64,000 bases of DNA from the NCBI GenBank assembly GCA_034769895.1, contig CM068373.1, forward strand, positions 435,345,080-435,409,079, in the 5' to 3' direction. Both the position numbers and the translations under genes were made by a program. Source of the DNA: Magicicada septendecula. Lineage: Eukaryota; Arthropoda; Insecta; Hemiptera; Cicadidae. Numbering within the stretch: position 1 is the stretch's first letter; every line of letters begins with the position of its first letter. Below the pieces are notes generated by a model that made no database searches, was not told the origin of the DNA, and saw only the letters and a list, made by a program, of their open reading frames with translations. Of this stretch, positions 45,250 through 56,839 are shown piece after piece.

Positions 45250-46083
45250 TAGTTAGTTGCAAAGGTGGATTCGGTAGTGGAGTGCAGTGCCTTTGTGTGT
45301 TCAATGTATTGAAGCAACGTCCTGTCTGGCCTGTGTAGAATTTGTTCCAATCTGAGCAATTTAGTTTGTAAACACCAGATAAATTTGTTTTGTCCTTTGT
45401 GTGTGTGTTTTGATAGTGTGTGTTCTGTTTTGTTTGTAGTTTTGTATGTGATTCTGTATCCTGCTTTTTTAAATTTGTGGGTTATTTTTTCAGTGTGGTT
45501 ATTGATGTATGTTAGTGTTATGAATTTGTTGTTTTCTGTCTTTGTCTGTTTGTTTGTGTTTTGTGTAGGGGTTTATTGACTATTGTTCTGTTGTATCCGA
45601 TGGATTCTGCTAGATATTTTATTGTGTTTAGTTCATCTTTGTAGTCTTTTTCATGTAGTGGGATGTTCTTTAGTCTGTGTATCATAGTATGTTCTGAAGG
45701 CAGTTAGTTTGTGTTGTATTGGGTGATTGAAGGAGTTGTGTATTAGTGTGTCAGTTGTAGTGGGTTTTCTGTATATACAGGATTTGTGTCTGTGTTCAAA
45801 TTTTGTGATGGAGAGGTCTAGGAAGTTTATGCTATTGTTCTACTCATATTCAGTAGTGAAAGTTGTGTTTTGTGTATTTTGTTTATGTGGGTTAGTAGCT
45901 GTTCACATTGTCTTTTGTTTCCTTGTATAGGATTATGATGTTGTCAACATATCTGTGCCAATATAGTATTTTATGTGAGTGTCTGTTATTGTTTGTGAGG
46001 ATTCTTGTTTTTTCCAAGTGTTGGAGAATGATTTCTGCTAATATGCTGGATATGGGTGAGCCCATGGTATAACGTCTCTCCTG
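45250..46083 (-). pseudogene. Penelope-like element: RT end and GIY-YIG endonuclease start
   Basis: Minus strand: MGSPISSILAEIILQHLEK (RT motif after the fingers), then YWHRYVDNIIILYKE, with RYVDNI in place of the catalytic RYVDDI. Next is INFLDLSITKFEHRHKSCIY and a long basic linker. A GIY-YIG-type segment follows, near 45300 (WNKFYTGQTGR, where the family has YIGQTGR). The RT primes on cleaved DNA and the endonuclease makes the nick. Multiple frame breaks and the changed catalytic residue make it inactive. Confidence 0.75.
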
Positions 46084-46404
46084 TTAAGACATTACAACAT
46101 AGGGAACCAGTTTAATTGGTTGCTGTTAATTAAACTAGCTGCCGTAGTTAGTAAAATTTATTTACCAACAAATTATGACAATGTATATATCAGGAATTTG
46201 TGCAAGGTTACATAAATTTATTCACTCTCTGGATATTAGCGAAAACATCTCTTTATTATTGTATCTTAACTACGGATTTAAACATAATACCTTTAATGGT
46301 CATCTTTTTGTTTTTACTTTACTTTAAAAGAAAATTCTTATAGATTCTGTATCAAATACTCTTTAACTTGTTACTCTTAGTATCTCAAAATCATACAGCT
46401 GTGT
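46084..46404. other. Unassigned AT-rich sequence
   Basis: No gene or known repeat recognised. It contains the AGCTGTGT target site of the following hAT element. Confidence 0.5.
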
Positions 46405-47683
46405 CAGTGGCGGCGCTAACGTAACGGGGCCCCCCCCCCGTGAAACTAATTAGGGGGCCCTATAAAAATGGTTAAATTTTGTATACGTAATAGGGGAAAA
46501 CACTCAAATGAGTTTCTATTTACGTGTGTTTCACAACAATGGTTTGTGAATACTTTCTCGTCTATCACAAAGCGTTTGCAATTTGCAAAGGATGTTTTAC
46601 ACGTGTACAAACTCTTAAAATTCATTGTTGCTAAATAGACAAAGTTCTATACAAACTATAAAAAAACCAAAATAAAAAGAATGATTTATTTTTACGTCAA
46701 AGATCTAAATTCAGACTATGAAACAGTACCGCACACAGAGTGTTAAAAATTTATTATTTAAAAACGAATATCAAAGTAACATTCTAGCTTTTTTCAAACA
46801 TTTAAATTAGTTTGTACCTGAATTTGTAAAATTCTTGAATATACTCTATACAAGTTCTCCTTAAGTCTAATCCAATTCAATAACACTCGAACTCAAGTAA
46901 TGTACAATATTTACAGATGAGGATCAACCAAAGTTCACTGTTTTCCTAAGCCTAGTCTTCTTTTTTTAATAGCTAAGAACTTTTCAACCACTTCGTTGAT
47001 ATTAGTTTTCTGTGTCTCTTCATGCTCAATGCTTAACAGTGCCAAGTCACTCAACCGAGTTTGGGCCATGGTACTTCTTAAGTATGACTTAAATTAATTA
47101 ATTTAAGTTTTGAAAAGCTTCTTTCCGCTGTAGCTGTTGTGACAGGTATGGTTAAATAAAGCTGCAAAGCTGTAGTTAAGTCTGGGAGGCAACTCATAAG
47201 GCAGCTGTTTTCTTCAACCAGTAAATTCATCATTTCTCGAATTCTTTTCTTGTGTACAATTTCTTTGGCCATCAGAGCTTTGAAGGATATTACTTGGTCA
47301 GGCAGTGATGTGGAAAGGTCACCAGGATACACATTTACCAGAGCCTTATTTTTCTCCACTATTGTCTCTTGTGAGAAGTTTACTAAATTCTGAGGCGTCA
47401 GGAATGAAAACCTATCATCAATGCAACGCAATCCTTCGAATCTCATTTGTAGATGAGCTATTACAATATCTAGTGTTGCATTGAAAACTTTTACTTCAAA
47501 TGATTTCACTGGGTCGTCAATTCTATGGTCAACTGATAATTCAACAAAGAAGCGTTTTACAATTCGTTTACGCTTATTTTTCATGTTACAAGTTATGTCC
47601 CATGACTGGGCCAACTGGGGCGCCCCATGAGGGTCGGGGCCCCCCACGCCGCGGGGTCTGCGGGGGCCTTATCGCCGCCACTG
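46405..47683 (-). mobile_element. hAT transposon, internally deleted, 1279 bp
   Basis: Inverted ends CAGTGGCGGCG and CGCCGCCACTG, each followed inward by G/C runs, and a perfect 8-bp target duplication AGCTGTGT (46397-46404 and 47684-47691). It carries only the C-terminal part of a transposase on the minus strand. Confidence 0.9.
46935..47647 (-). pseudogene. hAT transposase (ZMYM1-like), C-terminal part
   Basis: Minus strand. The open stretch from 47647 includes RFEGLRCIDDRFSFLTP and the hAT dimerisation signature LYLTIPVTTATAERSFSKLK. It then shifts frame near 47085 into YLRSTMAQTRLSDLALLSIE and ends near 46935. This order (TIPVTTATAERSFS, then R..M...RL..LALL.IE) is typical of hAT transposases related to zinc-finger MYM-type proteins. 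The N-terminal zinc finger and the first catalytic residues are deleted, and the upstream start falls in the element's GC-rich end, so no functional protein is expected. Confidence 0.85.
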
Positions 47684-47691
47684 AGCTGTGT

Positions 47692-48789
47692 ATTACTTTG
47701 ATTACCATGGATCCGGGTTCTAACTTTATAATATTCTAACATACTGCAACATCATCCAAACTATTTGAAGAATAGTCCGATGTAATTTCATATTAACTTT
47801 ACCTTTAACCATCATCAGATTACTACTATCTCATTACAGAAACTACAAACATTAATATGCTAATATTTATGTGATTTAAATAAGTCTTTACAAGAAACTT
47901 TACTGTTCTTTTTTTTGTTGATGTTGTTAAAAAACAATATATGCACAGAAGTTATGGTTTAGTGTCACCTGAGTATAACGTGAATCTGCGGCTGTCGTCT
48001 TGATGATCCTCTTCAGTAGGTTTTCCTGGATGTAGTTCGTTGTCCTTCTGGTTCCTCCATTTAGTTTGTTGTTTCAGAATTGTGATCTAGGTCATAACGC
48101 TGGGATTCTGCTACTTGGAGCTCGTACAGTTGTTGTCGTAACTTCACTCCTGACATTGGTGTTCACTTTTCACATTTAATTTTTTTTTTTTTTTAACAGC
48201 ACTAATGTTACCTTTACATGGTATGGAACATATCTTACCACTTACTTTTTATAAAGAGATGTGTCGGCTAAGTTTTTTTTTATTAATAATATTTTCTCAA
48301 CATCTGAACTACATTACTAGTTTTAAGTTTCATTTCGTTTTAGCTACGTGTGGATTATGTAAATAAGAAACACTAACTTTCTTGTTACATCGTTTTAGCA
48401 ACATAAACGTAAGTTTAACTTCACGACACATTTTTCAAGCTGCTTACATGTCAGAGATTCTCGGTCGACTGGGGTTAGTTTAGTGGCAGACAGTAGGGAA
48501 GCGGGCACAGTTTACACGCCGAGAGAAAAGTAGTTCGTACTTTTATTATTATTAATTGTCCATTAATTAACTACTATAAATTATCCTACCTTTTCTTAGT
48601 TAGGAGTTAGGTATTTCATTTATTATTATTACGTCTTTTATTTAAATAGAATGATTATTAGTTTTCGCTTAATAACAGTGTACTTTGCATGTCCGTACTA
48701 GCCTTTTTACAAGTTGATACAGGTATCTAGGTACAGAGGGAGGTTGGATTATACTCTCACTTGTTATAAGAACAAAAAAACTTTATTTG
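47692..48789. other. Unassigned sequence
   Basis: About 1.1 kb without a gene that I can support. GC content is locally higher at 47980-48170, but no frame or repeat is recognised. Confidence 0.4.
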
Positions 48790-49560
48790 TGCTATTTAAA
48801 TTGCCTTTAAATCGTCACAATGGGTCAATGGGTAGTCCATAATTCTGTATGTAAAATTTACTGTTATATGTGAAGTAGTTTTGTTTTGTGATTATGTTAA
48901 GAGTTTCTGTTATTTCTGTGATAAGTTCTTCTGGTGTGTTGTTCTGTTTGAGTTTGTTTTGTAGGATGGTGATTGTTTTGGAAACAGGGATGTTTGTGTA
49001 CAGGTTTTTAATGTCGAAGGAGGCTAGTGTGGCACTATGGGGAATGTGCATGTCTTTTATTTTTGTTACAAGGTCTGTGTTGTTTTTTACTGCAATGTTG
49101 TTGTCTAGTTGTGTGTGTTGTTGTGACAGATACCAAAACACAGTAAAACAGCTAATCAACAAAGCCAAATACATAATGACAAATAAACAAAAGCCCTACC
49201 TGAGAAGAATCCGACCATCAACCCCTACTCCCAAGCACTTCCCAAAACCCACAAAGAAGAAATCCTGATCCGCCCCATAATCAATTACCAGAATGCCCCT
49301 GCATACAAACTTGCAAAACATTTAGACAATATCATCAGACAGCACACACAACTAGACAACAACATTGCAGTAAAAAACAACACAGACCTTGTAACAAAAA
49401 TAAAAGACATACACATCCCCCATAATGCCACAATGTCACCAAGAACAAGACGGACAGTGCTCCCATTGGCAGCCTCTGACAAAGTGTATAATAAGCAAAA
49501 ACTGGTTCAGGCTATAAGGTAAAAATTTTCACCAATAAAAAACTGTGTTCCCAGTTGGTA
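48790..49560. mobile_element. Penelope-like fragments in head-to-head inverted arrangement
   Basis: Minus strand 49130-48825 encodes HTQLDNNIAVKNNTDLV and TLASFDIKNLYTNIPV (an RT motif with the first catalytic Asp), ending at YGLPI. Plus strand 49120-49430 encodes the segment just before it, including IRPIINYQNAPAYKLAKH and the same HTQLDNNIAVKNNTDLV. The shared parts form an inverted repeat of about 88 bp (49028-49115 and 49343-49430). The plus copy ends in a decayed hammerhead-like stretch near 49475-49515 (CTGACAA, AAAACTGGTTC, AGGCTATAAGG). Confidence 0.75.
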
Positions 49561-50379
49561 GTGTTAGACTTATAAAAAGTTCGCTGTTTTTTTAACACAC
49601 CTCATACAGAAGTATCTAAAAGACAATAAGGAAGAGGCACAGCTAAAAGTGAAAAAATATTCATTTAAAAAAAGAGCTGACAATAGAAAACATAAACAAT
49701 CCTGTTAGTTGACAGTGTTTTTTACCTTGACAAAAAAGATTACTTTTTAATTTTTGTGTTGTCTGTTACTTTTGCATAAATTATTGTCATACTTTTCACT
49801 TTGTTGATTAACCTTTATTTTGCTTTCACTTAAAAAAAAGAATTTGTAAAAAAAATACCGTAATTAATTTCTAAATTTTTTAATAAAGTATTCTGTTATT
49901 TTTAAACTTAATTTATTTGTCAAATATCTGTACAAAATTAAATTGCTATAATATTAATAAAATATTAGAGACTATTATTGTCATAATTATAACATATATT
50001 ACTTTAGTTTCTAAGTAAGGGCACAAAATTCCAAGTTCAAAAGCCAGCGTTAGTAATAACAAATTCCAGGAGTGGTATCACTTATGATACATTTCATAAA
50101 TATACATGATATCGTTATGTTCCATTCTTTATATTAATTTTTATTAATAATTTCATTTATAATTTTGTCTGTGAAGATCATTCAAAGAAAGTCTATGAAA
50201 GTTTTCTTTTCAAATCTGTTTTACAACTGAGTTTTGCTGTGCTACTTCCAATTTTTTCTAGATGAGACTTTCTATATTTACAGGCCTAATACATACACCT
50301 ACATTTACTAAAAAATGTAATAATATTAGTTCATTATCCTAAAAATGGAAAAAGTAAGCTGGGTTTATAAAGTAAGGAA
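49561..50379. other. Unassigned very AT-rich sequence
   Basis: No coding, inverted or tandem structure that I can support. Confidence 0.4.
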
Positions 50380-50655
50380 TGATGAAGTTTTAAGAGAGAA
50401 GAATTCTGAAGGTAATAGAAAATAGGAAAAGGAATTGGTTAGGTCATTGTTTAAGAAGAGACTGCTTGTTTACAACTGCCATGGAGGGTGTCATAGAAGG
50501 AGAAAAAAGAAGAGGGCGTAGAAGAATGAAGTTGATATATAGAATTAAAATCAGAGGGTGTTATGAAGAAACGAAAAGACTGGCATGCGATAGGACAGCT
50601 TGGAGAGCTTTTACCATATGAAGACCTGCCTTAGGGCAGAACACCAAATAATAAT
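50380..50655 (+). mobile_element. 5'-truncated LINE 3' end with (TAA)n tail
   Basis: Encodes NRKRNWLGHCLRRDCLF, then EGEKRRGRRRMK and CDRTAWRAFTI before a stop. This is the RTE/craft-like C-terminal pattern. It is followed by CTGCCTTAGGGCAGAACACC (a short hairpin) and an AATAATAATAATAAAAT tail. Confidence 0.75.
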
Positions 50656-50768
50656 AATAAAATAATCCTAAATACAAACATGTTTGAATGCAAGGAACTT
50701 ACAGGTATACACGCTTTGCTTAGAAAGAAAAACTAACTTCAACAGTTCCAAGAGAAACTTGTAAGTAC

Positions 50769-50939
50769 CTGTTTCTGGATTCCAGAAGTATGCAATGTAA
50801 TGAGCAGCAGTTCTTACAATGTTGATTTCTCTGTCTTCTGGAGTTATTCCTGGTTCATAAATCTGAAGCTCTTCAAGAAAAAATGACAAGCCAAAATATG
50901 AGAAGATGGTGTTCCAATCTTCGGGTACCACAATTATAT
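50769..50939 (-). CDS. Exon-like block of unknown gene
   Basis: A 171-nt minus-strand segment between GTATTTTACAG (acceptor) and GAAACAG|GTACTTAC (donor). It is open throughout, phase 1 at both ends, and encodes IIVVPEDWNTIFSYFG, then EELQIYEPGITPEDREINIV and HYIAYFWNPETG. I do not recognise it. The pattern is loosely like the helical C-terminal domain of M1 aminopeptidases, and it lies upstream on the same strand as the exon at 44204-44301, so adjacent paralogues are possible. It could also be an unrelated host gene. Confidence 0.45.
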
Positions 50940-50992
50940 CTGTAAAATACCATTCGTTATTTATTACTATTGTTATTGTTATTCTTAATCTT

Positions 50993-51184
<192 letters not shown>

Positions 51185-51360
51185 AAACACAAGGAATTTA
51201 CTAGAAAAATATGTAACTGTACAGATGGTACTTGTGTGAAAGTAACTGTAATTATTATTAATATAATAAAATCTTTAACATGTGAATCCTAATTAAATTT
51301 TAGCTGACAGATGTTGGTGGAGATCATGTCTTATACATGTCTAAAGTAAATAACATACTT

Positions 51361-51690
51361 GGATTTCGTTGTCCATGACGTGTCCGTTACTTAACTAAAT
51401 ATAATTATTGATTTCGTTGTCCATGACATGTCTGTTACTTAACTAAATATAATTATTTCACTACTACTCAGAACACAAAACTTTTATGGGTAAAAACGTA
51501 AAAGTTTTACCTTATAACCTAAACCAGTTTTCACTTTTAAAAAGCTTCTTGACTTTTGAAAACTTCTGAGCCTCTGAAGAAGCTTTTTAAAAGCGAAAAC
51601 CGGTTCATACTATAAGGTAAAACTTTTACGTTTTTACCTATAAAAAACTTTGTGTTCTGAGTTGGTAGTGAATTAATTATATTTAAATAA
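51361..51690 (+). mobile_element. Penelope-derived terminal segment with hairpin
   Basis: Two 50-bp direct units (GATTTCGTTGTCCATGAC...ACTTAACTAAATATAATTATT) from 51361, then an imperfect hairpin whose arms include GTAAAAACGTAAAAGTTTTACC and its complement. Same family as the insert at 38982-39256, where the first 35 bases recur in reverse. Confidence 0.75.
51568..51613 (+). ncRNA. Hammerhead-like motif, ACCGGT type
   Basis: GCCT, CTGAAGA, stem II AGCTTTT/AAAAGC, GAAA, then the self-complementary ACCGGT and TC. Stem II pairs over six bases if the A after the core is left out. Stem I is eroded (GAGCCT against ATACTAT). Confidence 0.45.
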
Positions 51691-51899
51691 CATATACATA
51701 CAGTTTGGTATCTCCAGATATTGCTTTGATTTGAAATTCATGAATTTGATTGTGAAAGAGCTTGCTAATGGCTCAGTTGACACAGTGACCGGTATAGTTT
51801 GCAATCCTTATGTTAAATGCAGCAGTTAGAATACAGGAGGTCCTCTACTTTTGGACATTCAACTTTTGCACTTTCGCTCTTTCAGATATTCAGATTTAA

Positions 51900-54398
51900 C
51901 CTTCCGTCAGGCGCATCTGATCTGAGAGGCACAACGCGTCCATTTTGTCTCCTTCCTCTGCTACCAGGTAGCGTTGGCCACTGGGCCTCCCAGTAGCTGT
52001 CTCTGTTTACGTGCTGAATACAACTTCCCCACTCAGTTTGCTTTTGACCTTCACCACGGGAAGTTATAAAAGTTTTGTTCAGAGAAGCTCATTGCACCCG
52101 AAGTCGCCACATTCTTGAAGGTGCGTATTTTCAAAATATTTCCATAAAAACAATTTCCATAACACTTATTTCAAGACTAAATAATGTGAGATTCATCAAT
52201 AATTTTGCGAAAATATCTTGGTTGTCAGCCTGGCCTATCCGGCACAATGCACCCATACATGTAATTATTTTGTTTTTCCTTTCATATTGTTCCAGTTTTT
52301 CCGCAAAAATGTCTTGCAAAGTTTACGATTTAAATAACCCGAGTCATGTAGAAGAAATAATGCGCTTGCTAGAAGAGGATGATGACAGTGACCCGATCTC
52401 GAATGACGATTTTGGTGAGGAAAGTGACGTCGCTTCCGAAGATGAGGTAGAAGAACACGATGGCGATACCAAAATGGAGCAGGAGGGTGAAACCGATGAA
52501 GAGGAGGATGATGCAGGTACCAGTTTTTTTTGGGAAAAGATAAGACTTCAAAGTGGAATAAAAATCCCCCACCGAGAAGTGTACGTAAGGGATCCCACAA
52601 TGTGATTACTCATGTACCTGGAGTCAAGAGGAATGTGAGGGATGCTAAAACTGGTGTTGGTTGTTGGGATAATTTATTTACTGATGAAATGTTAGACATG
52701 ATAGTAAAGTACACCAACCAGTACATGGACACCATCAGGGACAAATTTTCCAGAGAAAGGGACATCAATCCCATGGATGTTATAGAAATAAGAGCTTTCA
52801 TTGGATTGTTGTATCTAGCGGGAGCTTATAGAGGAAATCAGCAAAGTCTCGAGGAACTTTGGGGGAAAGAGGGTGACGGCATTGAAAAATTCGGACTCGT
52901 GATGAATATCAAACGGTTCAAAACTCTCACACGTTGCCTTCGTTTTGATGATCGAAATACAAGAGAAGAAAGAAAAAAAGAAGATAAGCTTGCTCCAGTT
53001 CGTGACATTTTTCAAAAATTAGTGCAAAACTGCCAGAAGAGTTACATTCCTGGGGAGAATGTGACCATTGACGAAATGCTTCCAGGTTTTCGAGGAAACT
53101 GCCCATTTTGGCAGTTCATACCGCCAAAGCCTACCAAATATGGTATTAAATGTTTTGCCCTCACTGATGCAAAAATGTGTTATACATATAATATGGAAAT
53201 TTATGCTGGGAACCAACCACAAGGGCCTTTTTTCGTCAGCAACAAGCCAAGTGAAGTAGTGAAGAGGATGGCTGAGCCCTTATTTGGATCTGGTCGCAAC
53301 ATAACTGCTGATATTTGGTTCACTGATGTGGATCTCGTCGATGACCTGAAATAGAAGAAACTATCCTATGTTGGTCCTGTCAGAAAAAATAAAACACAAT
53401 TGCCGTCAGAATTCGTTGCTACTAAAGGAAGAGAACAATTTAGCAGCTTGTTTGGCTTCAATGATGGAAAGACTTTGGTGTCGTACGTTCCACGCCCAAA
53501 AAAGAACGTGATTCTCATATCAACGTTTCATAATGACAATGCCATTGATCCTGACTCCGAAGGACAGAAGAAACCAAGCATTATCAGATTCTATAATTCA
53601 ACGAAAGGAGGCGTTGATACAACAGACAAAATGTGCGCTACATTCAACGTGTCCCGAAACATCAAGCGTTGGCCAATGGTAATATTTTTCATGGTGTTGA
53701 ATGTGGGTGGTATTAACGCTCAAGTTATTTATCTTGGTAATGATTTAGAACCACTGCGCAGAAGACTGTTCCTAAAACGATTAGCCCACGAACTGGTGAT
53801 TTGAGAGCTAATCCGAAGAAGTATGAAAACTATAGGAATGCCGATCGACCTCCAAAACAGGCTCAAAAGATTTCGTCTTCCCTCTGAGGAAGAAGTAAAT
53901 ACCCCCCTACCACCCCCTACAAGACGGCGATGCTCAACCTGCACCAGCAAAACAGGTTTGAGAAGGCTGACAAATCATGAATGCAAGAAATGCGAAACAC
54001 CTATCTGCTTATCCCATGCCAATATGATGTGCGATCGGTGCTTTACTGACGAAGGAACAGACCTCCTCTCCAAGTGATTCACGTTTGAAGAAGACTAAAT
54101 ATTGATAATGTGAACTTTTTTAACTTCACCTAACTTGTTTTTACTGTTTTGTCATGTTATTTGGAGGCGAGTGATAAATTTTCTTAACCTTTGTTTAACC
54201 AGTATTATGTCAAATACACGGTTTTCTTGCAGCAACTTTTGTATTTGTTATTCTTTGGACATCCCTAACAATGATGTTCATTCATTGCCCGTTGTTCAAA
54301 TTAACATAATAAGGTGTTAATTACGTTTTTTTGAATGTGTGCTGGTCAGGCACATTGCGCCCGAACTCCAGGGTCAACATATTGCGCCCGACGGAAGG
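51900..54398 (+). mobile_element. piggyBac transposon, 2499 bp
   Basis: Flanked by TTAA on both sides (51896-51899 and 54399-54402), with inverted ends CCTTCCGTC.GGCGCA. A second internal copy of ATTGCGCCCGA-like sequence lies near 54353. The length is normal for piggyBac, and the single gene covers most of it. Confidence 0.95.
52309..54077 (+). pseudogene. piggyBac transposase, three disabling changes
   Basis: Cut-and-paste transposase acting at TTAA. It starts MSCKVYDLNNPSHVEE, followed by an acidic region. The frame shifts by one at an eight-T run near 52520, and the core then continues. Catalytic aspartates are visible in TIDEMLPGFRGN, ITADIWFTDVDLVDDLK and GGVDTTDKM. In-frame stops occur at 53352-53354 and 53802-53804, and the frame reopens at once after each. 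The C-terminus retains a cysteine-rich domain (CSTCTSKTG ... HECKKCETPICLSH ... CDRC), which in the family binds the transposon ends. All key residues survive, so inactivation is recent. Confidence 0.95.
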
Positions 54399-54402
54399 TT
54401 AA

Positions 54403-54912
54403 TAACCTTTATACCCTTTAAATACTGATGGAGGTGAGAAGAAGTGAATAAGCATTAAGACAAGCCCACATATTCATTATTATTCCCACTACTATGCTTT
54501 TCATAATTAATGTTAGTCTAATAATATAAAGAGTGCAAAGTGTTAAAGTTCACTTAATTTTTTGTTATATACTGGTACTAAGGCTGTGCTGTAGTCTGTT
54601 TCACAAACACTGGTTATAAATTTTAGTAATGTATGAAAATGATTAATTTAGTATGTCACTAAATTAATATGTAATTATGTAATTTTTATAGTAAGAATGG
54701 TCATATATGATATAAATTTAAGCGAGAATTATATCCGTTTTCATTACAGTACAGTGCACTACAATTCAAAGAACCAGGTACTGACTTGTGTGTACAGTAC
54801 GCCTACAGTGAATACAGTCTACTGTATATACTGCATAGTATTCGACTTTGAACAAATCAAGTTTTAAACACGTTTTCAGGAACACATTATGACCGAAGTT
54901 GAGGACCTCCTG
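54403..54912. other. Right part of the Tigger-like MITE
   Basis: AT-rich, non-coding, with short inverted GTACAGTA/TACTGTA patches; ends at the right inverted repeat. Confidence 0.6.
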
Positions 54913-55048
54913 TACTTGCTTCATCTATACTTGCATTTTCTTTTCAGAAAATATTCAGGACAAACAATTTATATTTAATTAATAAAGTTGTGTTAGCGGT
55001 TATAATCACAAACAGAAATAACACTGTTGCACACTGCTATAGAAAAAT

Positions 55049-55100
55049 TATTCCGATTAGCGCTTTGAAACTTCACAGCTCATCATCAGATCGGAAATGA
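55049..55100 (-). ncRNA. Hammerhead-like motif, AGCGCT type, probably inactive
   Basis: On the minus strand: TTCCGAT, CTGATGA, a stem II region, CAAA where GAAA is expected, self-complementary AGCGCT, then ATCGGAA. TTCCGAT and ATCGGAA pair fully as stem I. Loss of the G in GAAA should abolish cleavage. Confidence 0.4.
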
Positions 55101-55728
55101 GACTGTGTGTTTCATACAGTGCTGTTTGGTCCTTCACTTGGCACAGCAACTTAAGGAGCGGTCCATAAATACATGATGGGCATGTATATCATGGGGCAGA
55201 TGTTCCAAGGTATTGCTTCTGCCAGTCGCCAGCCCTGAGGCCTGCCTCCATAACTCCCCTTAAGGCATTGACCGCAGGAGCTTAGAGGAGCACTGGTGTG
55301 GTCAATAGGTTCGACTGCCTGAAGGCGAGTTGTCTGTAACGATGGGTTGCTACTACAGGATGAATGGCTCCCACAATTACGCAGTTGCACAACTTGCATT
55401 TCCCCATGCTATGAGTTTTAGTCCAGCCAAGTCGGCAAAGCAGGTGCTGACTGGTTGTTAAACTCTGTGCAGTCTATCTATATGGCAGACACTGATTTGC
55501 AATCCCATTGTTGGCAACCTGCGGCCTTAGGGATGTGCCAGTCTATACCAGGCAGAATGAAAATATATTTAAAGTAATCACTTCGATGTTCTAGTTTTAT
55601 GTAAGGGGTTGCAAGTTGGTTTGACACATGTAGCAGTATGGTACCATGGATAAAGATATTAGCTGGATTACTGTTCAAATGTTAATTTAGTTTTGACTAA
55701 TTTTCATTTGCAGGTTGAACATGTTGGT
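55101..55728. other. Unassigned, locally GC-richer sequence
   Basis: 55150-55480 is close to even base composition, unlike its surroundings. It may be part of an old repeat, but I recognise no gene, SINE promoter boxes or tail. Confidence 0.4.
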
Positions 55729-56320
55729 TCTTCTTCTTCTTCTGGCACTATGGTCCCTGTAGAACCCTGGCCTGCTCAATGATTCTCCTCCATTCTTCTC
55801 ATCCAGAGCCTTACTCCTCCAACCTGCCACTTACATCTCCCTCAAATCCCCTTCCACATCTTCATACCATCACCTCCTCAGACGTCCTTTCTTCCTCACT
55901 CCCTCTGGCTTTCTTTCCAATGACATTTTTGGGCCTCGATCACTTCTCATTCTCACCATGTGCCCCAACCGTCTCAACCTTTGCTCCTTCACTGACGCAA
56001 CTATGTCCGCTTCTCCATAAATGTCTCTTAGCTCACGATTCTTTCTTACCCTCCACACCTCTCCATCCCACACTGCTCCATAAATATTTCTCAGAATTTT
56101 CCTCTCGAAAACACCAAGGTTTTTCATATCTTCCAACTTCAGCACCCATGTCTTTCTTGCATAATATGTTACTATAGGTCTAAGTACTGTGGTGTATATT
56201 TTCTTTTTGACATTTTTTGATACATTCCTGGATTGGAATATATTTTTTAATGCATAGTAAATTATGTTTCCTGCTGCTATTCTTGCTTTGATTTCGTTGC
56301 TTGTTTCATTACAGGTCCTT
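55729..56320 (-). mobile_element. 5'-truncated LINE (RTE-like), copy a
   Basis: Minus strand encodes FERKILRNIYGAVWDGEVWR, then RLRRLGHMVRMRSDRGP and the GVRKKGRLRR tail. Its 3' end reads GTGCCAGAAGAAGAAGAAG, an (AAG)n tail ending at about 55729. Same family as the copy at 56840-57681. Confidence 0.75.
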
Positions 56321-56839
56321 CACACCAGACATGAGGTATTGCTTGTTGAACATGTAAATTGAATAAGTGAAACAAGAACTGTGCGAAAGTAACAGCGATA
56401 GATCATTGAAGATAAGGTGGAATTTCAGGAACAGAATTTCTTAGTAGAATAAATTAAGGAATTAGGGGATCTATACAGATCAAGGGGAATTCATTGACAC
56501 CATAGCTCCGAAACAATCAAGTTATATCAACGTACCTCTAACAAATGGTATCAAAACGAATCAAGCATTGCTAAAAAGTTTGGACATGGACATCAGATGG
56601 AAAAAATAAAGGAAGATGTCTAAATATATCCTGGAACATTGACATCCAAGGGCAACGACAAAAGAGGGCTTGAAGAAAATGACTGGAACAATATGGTAGG
56701 CCTATAAGGGAGGTGTGATGTAGTTTTGACTGCACAAACCTTAAAAGGAAGAAAAAAAATTCATTGGCAAGAATATAGTGTACTTTGTGTTTTTGAACAG
56801 GTTTTTACTTTAATTGTATTCTAGTCTCCAAACAAGAGT
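56321..56839. other. Unassigned sequence between two LINE copies
   Basis: About 520 bp with no feature that I can support. Confidence 0.4.

Larger units (their letters stand above)
51834..54912. mobile_element. Tigger/pogo-like MITE interrupted by piggyBac
   Basis: Inverted ends CAGGAGGTCCTC.ACTT at 51834 and the complement ending at 54912, each flanked by TA. Without the piggyBac insert it is about 580 bp. Interior text such as GTACAGTACGCCTACAGTGAA and TATTCGACTTT resembles non-autonomous Tigger elements; no transposase remains. Confidence 0.7.

Noticed and set aside
55150-55480. tRNA-derived SINE
   Set aside because: No A/B box pair at the right spacing and no oligo-A or repeat tail.
55779-56177. 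132-codon Pro/Ser/Leu-rich plus-strand frame
   Set aside because: Lies opposite the LINE C-terminal coding sequence, which is clearly recognisable on the minus strand.
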